Of a DNA stretch of 64,000 bases, positions 55,699-64,000 are shown one piece after another (position 1 is the first letter of the stretch; each line of letters begins with the position of its first letter). A program made the position numbers and the translations under genes. The stretch covers positions 30,078,217 to 30,142,216 of the forward strand of contig NC_023755.2 of the NCBI RefSeq assembly GCF_000499845.2, given 5' to 3'. Source of the DNA: Phaseolus vulgaris (Eukaryota > Streptophyta > Magnoliopsida > Fabales > Fabaceae). A model generated the notes under the pieces. The model ran no database searches and had not been told where the DNA came from. It worked only from the letters and a program-made list of their open reading frames with translations.

Positions 55699-56456
55699 TT
55701 GGAGGAAGGAGGCTTAAAGAAATTTGGAGATCACCGACACGTCAGCAATTGTACATCTAGTCACAGGTACTATCTGGTCCCCTTAGCCTATACAGGTACA
55801 AAGACAAACAAGAAAAGTATTTTGAAAACTCAAAGAAACTTACTTAAACTTTTAACTATGAAATTTGATTTTTTTAGAAATTGTAAAAGCAAGAAGGATA
55901 AAATTCCATTAAGTATGAAAACAATTTGCCACATAAAAAAAAATCCTTTTTAGCACTTTAAACTTGAAATGTGAATTGAATTCATATTTTTTTTTTTTTG
56001 TCTTTGTTCCTGTTTTTATGGATTTAAAATGTCCCCATTCTTGTCATGCGTGTTTTTAATTCACTTTTAATTGTCGCAAATGATTAAGATTCAATTCATA
56101 TGATCACTTGAATTCTTTGTTTGGAACTAAATTAACTACCACCTAAACAAATTGTAATTGCTTTTAGCTCTTCACAATTAAAGTTAAAATAAGCATAATG
56201 GATTTAAAGACTACTAGAACACCAAGAACATAAGACTCAAGCAAAATAGGTAAGGAAAAAAAATGACACAAAATAATTCAAAAATGGAATTCAAAATGCT
56301 TAATAAATAAAAAGGCGGAATTGTAAATGACAATAATTTTAAGGCATGATTGAAATTGCTTGAAGATAAAAGCATAATTGAAATGTGCTAAAATTTTAAG
56401 GCATAAATCAACTCAAAATCAATTAAGCACAAGATAATCATGCTCTGAATACTACA
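55699..56456. other. No gene seen
   Basis: A+T-rich. I looked here for the missing half of the CACTA TNP2 gene or its other terminus and did not find it. Confidence 0.5.
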
Positions 56457-57414
56457 TGATGTGAGTTGATTTTAGACTGACACGTTTTAGGAGTTGCACT
56501 TTGATTATGGTTTTTTATTTAGAAATTATGGTGATAAGCTCAAAGAAGATTGTCACTGAACACAAACTTAACCAAGTGGTTAAGTAAGTGTGAAAGTTTT
56601 CTTCTAGAGGACAAAAGAGAAAATCACAATTATAGGTGATGATGATGAGGCACGAAACTTGAGAACAAAATAAGATAGAAATGATAAGATGATGACTAAA
56701 TGTAAAATGGGAATCAAAGAGCATAAAGGAAGACAATGGCGTAAGAGATGAAAGGGAAAGATGAAGAGGTAAGAGATGCTTATGGATAATGATAGGAAGA
56801 ACATGCCACTTGGTGAGGTGAAAGACTCCAAGATGAGTGGTGAAGAGTCGTCACTTGAGGTGCACTACACTTAAGATAAGACCCAAAAAAGAGCACTCAA
56901 GACTCATTAAACACTCTGACAAAGTTTATTTTCTATTCAATATTCAATGTGAAAATACATGAGGCAAGGCACCCTTTATATAGGAGAGAATGACTTGGGG
57001 AGCAAGAGTGAGAGAGGTAGAGGCATCATTTGTGAGAAACCTTCTAGAAGGTGAGTCAAAGTGGAGTGTCTCACAAGCTAGCCTACATCTTCTAGAAACT
57101 ATGTTAAGGGGCGGTTTTGGAAAGGATTTCTATAAGGTAGGTTTTTAGTGAGTTTGGCATAAGCCCAATATTATACTAAGTACACCCTATTCTAGCTTAT
57201 TCTTCTAATTGGGACCCAAAGTGAGCCCAATTTATTTACTTGATCTTGTCTTGTAAAAAGATTTTAAGAAATAACATTTGATATTCTGGTTCATGTTTGA
57301 TTCTTCTTCTCCTGAGATTTGGTGGGACCTGGTCTTGTATGCTGAGATGACTGGCCTAATTGTGAAGTGTTTATTGTGTCCATGATCATTTTCTTGTCGA
57401 GTTGGATTCTATCA
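56457..57414. mobile_element. Solo LTR-like repeat, copy C (older)
   Basis: 958 bp from TGATGTGAGTTGATTTT to GGATTCTATCA, in the same orientation as copy B and clearly homologous to it (shared AACTTAACCAAGTGGTTAAGT, TCCAAGATGAGTG, GTGAGCCCAA). It is more diverged. The flanking pentamers (CTACA and ATTAG) do not match, so the target duplication has decayed or an end is lost. Confidence 0.75.
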
Positions 57415-59800
57415 ATTAGTATATTTATATTGAAAACATGTTCATTAGGAAAATCTACAAGACCGTCTTTCTAAAAAGTTTAGACTATATTATGTCATCA
57501 AATCTTCTTATCTCTATGAATTGTGGATGACACTTTTATGAAATTCACACAATAGAAAACACAATATATAAGATGAAGATATTACTCTAAATTATATGGG
57601 CTTGTAAAACCACTAAAGTATTGAATCACATATTTCGATAAAGATATGTACACAACAAACTAATTTTTATGGTTGTATGTTTAAAATAGTAATTTTCAGA
57701 ACAAGGAAAACATATTCAAAACTAAAAGTATTATAAAGTACAACAACTTGAGTATAACAAAAATTGAGAAAATAATTTTTTATAATTTTTTTTAATTTCA
57801 CAAATTGGATTACATCATATTGTAAACATTATTTTCATTTGGATTTTGTTTATAATTTAAAAAATATTTTATTTTAAAATTCATTGTCTTTTAAGAACTT
57901 GTTTATTTCAAGGATTTATTTGTTTCAACTACTTTAATAATTATATATTTTCTTATACAACATAAATTTTTATAAGATTACGAGTTGAATTTAGAAAACT
58001 CTCATAAATTTACGTATATTTTCGAGTTTTACAACCTAACGCCTTTGCTCTGTAGTGTCTGTGCAGAAGTTGTGCCTTCCGCTTCTAAAATTCCACTGCA
58101 CAACAGTACATCAAATGGTGCCTTGACATTGCACTAACCAATAATCCACACTGCCAAATGAAAATAGGGCCAGAAAATTGCACACCAATTCAAAAATTGT
58201 CCAAATACGCATCACTCCAAACAAGAACAACCTGAATGCGACACAAACCGCAGAGCACCCATATGAACAGAAACCTCGAATGCATGATTATTAGCGCCCC
58301 TCAAAACACACCCACCAAGCACCTGCGTTAGCGCACTCCAAAACGCCTTTGAGGAATACATGAATTGACGCAGCAAGCCCACCACCACTTGAGATAAGCG
58401 CCTTTCAAGAAAGCACTTACAACGTGCCTAGTGGAACGATTTTGGGAAATATTTTCTAGAATAGAACAGTTTGTGATTTATTTTCCCAAGTAGCACTGAT
58501 TTATGTTGACTGTGAGAATTTGGCAGAGAAAACGGAATTCTCACCTTTGTTTCTTATTCGTGCTGAAAAATGTTCTAAAAAATTGGTTTTCGAGGAATCG
58601 AATTCTGGAGATATTTTTTTTCATAATAAATAGGAGTAGAAGAAATTCGTTCGGGCTTTCTGAAAAATATAATTTTGGTTTCCAGTTTTTAACTTTGGTT
58701 ATTCAGAATTAATACCAAATTTTGAGATGGTGTTCTGATATTATTATTTCTTTTTGTGAATGAGAAAGAAGAGTATAAAATAAAATAAAATAAATTTAAG
58801 AAAAAATAAAATATAAACCAAAATTATATTTCAAGAACCACTCAAGACTCCGAGAGAAACAAAAAGCATCTGTGAAGAACTGCAGCACCAGCGCCGGAGC
58901 ATGTACACTTTGCAATATAATTTAAATTATAATACAAAATGTAAGTTCCAATCCGGAATGATCATTCAGATTATATAATCCGTTTGTTAAATTAAATTAT
59001 AAATAGAACTATACAATCTGATATAGAAACCTGATTTCGGAGTTACCTCTAAAATGTATCTTAAACAATAAAGATATTATGGATTGTATAATTCCATATA
59101 TACTCATAAGAGTGTGGTGGTTGAAAATTAAAAAAAAAATATGAAGGTGTAAGTATCAATGGAAGTGCATGCAGAATCTGTCTATTTTAGATTACCCGTG
59201 AAAAGTTTTTTAAAAAATAGCCTTGGCTTTGTTTTGGCTTAGGCGAAGAGACTGTCATGAGCTGAGATGCAGCAACTGTGACAAGTGTGTTAAGTAGCAA
59301 TTTCCAAAATTAATTTATGATTACTTGAAACCGTGAAAAATTAACAATTTCTAACAGTTTTAATCGCAAAACTTTTATAAAATAAAACCCCATTCGCTAA
59401 ATCACAAGACTCTTTGTGCTCTGTTGCAATTTAGTTCATTCACACAAACATTACAATCAAAACAGAGCAACATGTTTAAATCACAAATGTTAAGAGGGAT
59501 TGAATGTATGGATAAAATATAATTATTAAAAAACATTCATCATATGAGAGCAGGCAAACATGATAGAATCATAAATGCTAACAGCAACAATTAGCAAAAG
59601 TAAAAAGGATTTATTTACTCATTGCCTTTCCAATCTCTTTCATCTAAAAAAATTGAATTTTTTGGTTACAATTATCTATACTATAATCAATGAAGACCAA
59701 GAACATAAATCTTCAATTCCATTATGAAGTTTCAGAATCCAATTGCAGAAATCCTGTTCCTGACATAAACTATGTAACAAAAAGGGGAAAAGGGGAAAAA
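57415..59800. other. Intergenic; LTR-like relic near 58020-58500
   Basis: Mostly A+T-rich with no gene. The segment 58020-58500 is distinctly richer in G+C, with text such as AGCGCCCCTCAAAACACACC and TTGACGCAGCAAGCCC and no ORF. I take it to be decayed repeat DNA of unknown class. The ORF at 58503-58712 has no domain. Confidence 0.45.
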
Positions 59801-60115
59801 TTATCTGAACCCTAATCTGAGCGATTTAGAGCTACGAAGCACAAACACTGTTTTCCTTCGAGAATTGGGCGGAACTGAATCAGAAGGAGGAGGAGTAGCA
59901 GCAGCAACCCCAATTTGTTGAGTTTGTTCCTGAGCAGAGTTACTGAAGAGATGGGTTATATCAGCAAGTGGGACCCTCTTCATCTTCCTCTTAGTGTTCC
60001 TCTTGAAAGAAGGGACCGCCATGGGAGGAATTGTGCTTTTCTTCTTTTCGGAAACGGTGTTGATTGGAGGGACATTCTCTTTGTTGCTCTGGTCGTGTGA
60101 TGCAGTGGCCTCCAT
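59801..60115 (-). CDS. Small KEN-box and D-box protein, probable APC/C substrate
   Basis: A 104-residue single-exon protein with no membrane or signal segment. Residues 10-17 are SNKENVPP, a KEN box in its common context. Residues 38-53 are a basic stretch SFKRNTKRKMKRVPLA, probably a nuclear localisation signal, running into RVPLADITH, a destruction-box match (RxxL followed by DIT). The C-terminus is basic (SRRKTVFVLRSSKSLRLGFR). KEN and D-boxes are the degrons read by the APC/C with CDC20/CCS52 activators, so cell-cycle-limited accumulation is inferred. I do not recognise the family by name; it may be a small mitotic or endocycle regulator. The ATG context is strong (AACAATGG). Upstream DNA has a G-box palindrome and CGCG/GCGCC motifs that could be E2F-like. 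It is intact and compositionally unlike the surrounding repeats. Confidence 0.78.
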   Translation of the reverse strand: MEATASHDQSNKENVPPINTVSEKKKSTIPPMAVPSFKRNTKRKMKRVPLADITHLFSNSAQEQTQQIGVAAATPPPSDSVPPNSRRKTVFVLRSSKSLRLGFR

Positions 60116-60424
60116 TGTTAAGACGATGAGGTTGTTGTGAGAAGAAGGAAAGAGAGGGAGTTGGATGGTGAAGAAAAAGTGGCAGTGAAAGGAAAGATTT
60201 AAACATTGTTGTTTGTTTGAAAATGGAGGGAGAATGAAAGAGAAGGAGGGGATGCAAAAACAATTCTGAAATTTATCGTTCTTGGTTTTTCAATTTCATT
60301 CTCAAAACCTCAAACTTTATGATATTTCTTGGTGGCGGTAAACTTCAAAACAAAACCAAAACATAGATTCACAAACATAAAACATGTTTTCTTTTGTTAT
60401 GCTTTTTCAAGTCAAACTTCATAG

Positions 60425-60442
60425 GATTGCCACGTGGCAATC
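60425..60442. promoter_or_regulatory. 18-bp perfect G-box palindrome
   Basis: GATTGCCACGTGGCAATC is its own reverse complement with CACGTG at the centre. It lies 310 bp upstream of the ATG at 60115. Such extended G-boxes bind dimeric bZIP or bHLH factors; which one is unknown. Confidence 0.7.
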
Positions 60443-60444
60443 GA

Positions 60445-60560
60445 AAAATTCGCGCGCTGTTGCCAATTTTTTATTTTTGGTTAAAATGGGAACCGAGTGA
60501 AATTTTTCGCGGAATGAAAAGAACAAAAACTGGTTCGGGTTAGCGCCATTATTTTACGAA
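60445..60560 (-). promoter_or_regulatory. Possible E2F-like GC cores
   Basis: AATTCGCGCGCTG, TTTTTCGCGGAA and TTAGCGCCATT lie within 115 bp, in otherwise A+T-rich DNA upstream of the KEN/D-box gene. They resemble but do not exactly match TTTSSCGC, so this is tentative. Confidence 0.3.
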
Positions 60561-61440
60561 CTTGAATCTGGAAAATAGAAAATATGAGTTAAGAATTTAT
60601 GCTTATGAAATGAAGATGATATATATCATATGATTTGTTTTAATCTATCGTTTTTAAAGATATTTCTTACTTTAATTACCTTTTACTATTTTTATTTTTT
60701 CAGACAAGGTTAGTTATTATATTTCTAAACGTATCTTTGTTGTATATAAAACTGGAAAATATATATAAAAACTATAAATTTATATTATCTCCGTATTCAT
60801 GAATAAAAAAATCATTATATTGAATATTTATATTCTAAAAATCTTAATTTTATCACATTTTAATATATATAAATTTATTTGTAACGAAAAAATATATAAA
60901 TTAATAAACTATTAATCTTTAATATAAATTATTCATCACGTTAGAACAAATTATTTAAAAAAGTAATATTTTTAAGGGTTAATTAGAAAAATATTATGGA
61001 AGAACTAAACTAAACATATATAGACGTATCTATTACTTTTTCTATAATGTTGTGTTTACTTTTACCATTTCTTGTTTACAACTAAAGAGCACAAATATGT
61101 GTGTTTGAACTTTGTGTGTGTGACGGAGAGTGTGAAAACGGAAAAAACGAGTGATAGACTATTTTGTTTCTTCTCTCAGCAGTGTAGAAAGTTGAGTAAA
61201 GTCACATAGATTAATAGATTTTTACTTCGTTGTCATTTGTCAACCTTCATTTTTCTACATAGCTAGCATGTGAAAACTAAAGCACTGACACACTACCATG
61301 CACAAAGAATCAACCATTTTAGAGCATTTGAGAACTTTGTTCACTCCCATTTTAATATTTGATGTGTTTGAGAGCTTTTGTGTGTGTGAGGATCAAAGAA
61401 AGCATTATTGGAAACATTCAAAGGAGGAATCAACCTGAAA
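60561..61440. other. Intergenic, no gene seen
   Basis: A+T-rich with no domain-bearing ORF or recognised repeat. Confidence 0.55.
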
Positions 61441-61800
61441 CACATGAGCCATAATTGATTATCATTAGTAAAACACATAACCAATAATTTATTATGCATT
61501 TTTTTTTTAAGTGGATAATAAATTATGAATGAGTTACAACATGCTAGATAATCTACTAACTGGTATATTTATACAAGACATTTTATTACATGCATTTTCG
61601 ATTAACCACATGTTTTTATTCAATAAATGATTGTGTAGTGCATTTATTTTGAGCCATAATCGATTTTGCAAAGTTTTTGGACCCTTAATCGATTAATAAT
61701 AGTGTTTTCTATTGTGCATAATCGATTTTTTCTATGTTTTTTAACCTTAATCGATTATGGGATGTATATATTGATGTTCATAATTGATTACTGGTTGTTG
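61441..61800. repeat. Cluster of TAATCGATTA-type motifs
   Basis: Six or more copies of CATAATCGATT or TTAATCGATTA (and TTGATTA variants) at about 61450, 61656, 61686, 61716, 61748 and 61777. They alternate as CATAATCGATT...CCTTAATCGATTA pairs about 30 bp apart over the last 150 bp. The origin is unknown. Confidence 0.6.
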
Positions 61801-62309
61801 TTTTCTTTGACTTAGTTTGAGGTTGGTGCTTACTTGTTGGTGTTCGTTCTTGACCTTGTTGATGTTCCTTTTTTTTATGTGGTTGGGTTGTGCTCTCTAA
61901 CTCTTGTTGATTTTCATAATCCAGTAAATTTGTGTTATTTTCCAACAATATGCATATGGTTATATGATGATATGTTGTTGGTAATTTGTTTTTTTTTATA
62001 TTTTTTTAATGAACATAGTTATCATTTTTTTTCCAGTACTATGGTTTTAATTTCAATAATTACAACCTTTTTAATAATGAAAAAAATAGTGTTTTTCTAT
62101 CTATCATGATATACGTTAATATTGATTTTTTAAAATTTTATAGTATATATTTAATATTGAAAAAATTATTATTGTTATGTTTATATTGAATTTATTGTGA
62201 TGTTTATATGAATGTATTTTTATGTATTATAATTATGTTTATATGAATATAATTTTGTGTATTATAATTAGTTATAAATTTACTTTTGTGTATTATAAGC
62301 ACTTGTGAT

Positions 62310-62540
62310 GGTAACCCTAATGCTTATAAAAAACCTTAACTATTAACACTAACCCTAACTCTAACCCTAGCCTTAATTTTAAATATATACCTACACCTAT
62401 TACTAACCTCGACTGTATGTCTAGCATTAAACCTAACCCTAACACTATCTCCAATTGTAATTATGTCCTTAATACAACCCTAACCCCAAACCTTACCCCT
62501 AACACTAATCCTACCAATATTTCCAATTGTAACCATATCC
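62310..62540. repeat. Degenerate telomere-like CCCTAA repeats
   Basis: Many AACCCTAA / ACCCTAAC words (AACCCTAATG, CTAACCCTAACTCTAACCCTAG, CCTAACCCTAACACTA, CAACCCTAACCCC) interspersed with T-rich spacers. The plant telomere unit CCCTAAA is not in perfect register, so this is an eroded interstitial telomere-like tract or a similar simple repeat. Confidence 0.6.
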
Positions 62541-62619
62541 CTATCCCTACCATTTATAACTTTTTTTTAATAGGCTTCAATTTTACTATCCATGACATCT
62601 TCATCGACGAAGAGGTAAA

Positions 62620-63345
62620 AAACTCGTAAGAATAAAGCTCCAACAGATGATGTTTTAGTTCCTACTACCAAACCAACAAGGATTGAGAATGTTTTGGATT
62701 ATTCGCGGTATTTAAGTACAAAATGTCAAATGGTTGCATACGAGAAAAGATTTCACAACAAACCAATCTTATCACCGAAAGCGATGAACTTTCCATTTTT
62801 TGCCACACTCAAGTTTGACTTTCAAAATCATTTGAATTTCCAAGGATTGTAATCATTCCTTAGTTTGAGACTTCCATATTATGAGGATTATGTCAAAGTT
62901 TTTTTGTTCAAATTTGAAGCTCACACCACATGGTTACCTTTTCAGTGAGATTAACTAAAAAGGATTATAATAAGATATAAGAATTGGATGAATGTGGCTA
63001 ATATGAAGTACCATGGTACTTTGTTAACTCGTAGTACCATCCCTTAGCAACTATATTATGATCGTCAAGTGACGCAATCAACCATGACAAGATAAGAGAT
63101 GCACAATCAAAATGTAAGAAATGTATGTAGTTTGACTATTAATGACACACTACTTTATTATACATGGGTGCACATGTTCTGTCCTCTAAGAAGCAATTTC
63201 GCTCAACTATTGCATGATGATATTTTCATGTTATGGTGCACCAAAAGTCATGTAACGATTAATTGATCTCATTTCATTATGCAACACATGATCAAATTTC
63301 GGGACAACAACATGCCTATTTTGTACGCGGATCTAAAAATAAATG
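62620..63345 (+). pseudogene. 'Putative plant transposon protein' (Transposase_32-like) remnant
   Basis: In shifting plus-strand frames: RIENVLDYSRYLSTKCQMVA, LRLPYYEDYVKVFLFKFEAH, NWMNVANMKYHG, TINDTLLYYTWVHMFCPLRS, NFAQLLHDDIFMLWCTKSH and IMQHMIKFRDNNMPILYADL. The order (N-terminal YLS block, 'YxxLVxxFY' block, 'LLxYIVxxxLxPRSSNxAQ...DxxLMW', 'IxxHMxxxxxxxxxxLPY') matches the Transposase_32-type protein common in legume repeats. At least six stops are present. Confidence 0.6.
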
Positions 63346-63349
63346 TCTT

Positions 63350-64000
63350 TAATATTTCTTTTACTGCATTTCAAATTATTTTGAAAAACACTTTTACAAT
63401 TTTCAACATTTCAATTCAATTTATAACGGAAAAATGTATTTTTATGAAAACTTTCCATATTATGATAATGATTACTAATTCATATTTTTTTCCAAAAATA
63501 ATTATTCAACGGTACTGGAAATAGTTTTTTAATTTTTAATTAAATGAAATATTCCAATAATAATATTTAATTTAAATAGATATAGTTTATATTTTTAAAT
63601 GAAATATTTGATTAATAATATTATAATTTAAACAAATGTAGTACATAAACTAGTATTTTATTTTATTTCTAATTAATTGTAATGTTATATATATTTTTAA
63701 TTAAATAACTATTTAATTATTTACAAAATTTTAATTAACTCAAATCACATTTACATAAAAAATACTCTATATTGTATTATTCTAATATTTTTAAAGATAA
63801 GAGTAAATTTGTAAACTTGTATTTTAAATTTTTTTTAAAATTAAAATTTTCCCTCACAACAATTACTTACAAATTCACTTTACATAACTCAATTCAAAAA
63901 TCTCACTTTTCCTCTCAAATTATATAATAATAATAATATACGTAAATCTTAAAATAATAATAATATATAAAATGTAATAAAATTATAAACAATATTAGTA
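63350..64000. other. AT-rich end of window, no gene seen
   Basis: Almost pure A+T. 63798-63925 resembles about 7207-7400 and may be a second copy of the same low-complexity dispersed repeat. Confidence 0.45.

Noticed and set aside
61834..62109. Phe/Leu-rich plus-strand ORF that looks like a membrane protein
   Set aside because: The hydrophobic look follows from T-rich DNA; it begins at TTG and has no charged loop pattern or homology I recognise.

Overview
This is a eukaryotic nuclear window, about 70% A+T and dominated by plant transposable elements, with only a few short intact host genes. The strongest clue to the organism is the minus-strand gene at 1427-1720. It encodes a CLE pre-propeptide whose 12-residue hormone motif (RLAPEGPDPHHN, with a six-residue tail) is, from memory, the motif of the rhizobium-induced, nodulation-suppressing CLEs of soybean and common bean (the RIC group). 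I infer a legume of the bean/cowpea/soybean tribe.

Host genes. (1) The RIC-type CLE, minus strand, 1427-1720. (2) A second CLE on the same strand at 20228-20470, ending exactly at the motif RLSPGGPDPKHH. (3) A possible very small ORF just downstream of it (19674-19835, doubtful). (4) A 104-residue protein at 59801-60115 with a KEN box and a destruction box, probably a cell-cycle protein degraded through APC/C. A perfect 18-bp G-box palindrome lies 310 bp upstream of it. The two CLE genes look like a tandem pair pushed apart by transposon insertion.

Transposon layout, left to right. RNase H-like tail at 1-314. MULE-like element 5794-6361 with an 11-bp target duplication. Tekay/Del-type Ty3/gypsy chromovirus 7851-17458 (minus strand, TSD ATCAA, two 2.5-kb LTRs carrying minisatellites, broken gag-pol). 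CACTA end at 19065. L1-type LINE about 24700-31477 (plus), split by a CACTA derivative at 28572-30562. Ty1/copia element 33747-38303 (TSD CTTAT) that has lost most of gag. Decayed LTR-like sequence 39640-40936 holding a candidate solo LTR. A large CACTA at 40937-47249 (minus; TNP2 transposase plus a second transposase/Ulp1-protease gene) truncated at its 5' side against a Tat-lineage Ty3/gypsy element (47250-55698, plus). The Tat element carries an extra antisense gene (50796-54905) with its own TATA box. A 1.4-kb solo LTR lies inside that antisense gene, and another 1-kb solo LTR lies inside the first. The 1-kb LTR family has three copies here (42144, 51312, 56457), two with perfect 5-bp target duplications.

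The right end (60.5-64 kb) holds a TAATCGATTA-motif cluster, degenerate telomere-like CCCTAA repeats and a decayed 'putative plant transposon protein' (Transposase_32-like) pseudogene. Every retroelement and transposase gene contains stops, frameshifts or deletions, so I see no autonomous element. I see no CRISPR array, rRNA or convincing tRNA. The most interesting biology is the RIC-like CLE pair and its transposon-remodelled spacing, the self-promoted antisense gene of the Tat element, and the KEN/D-box protein.
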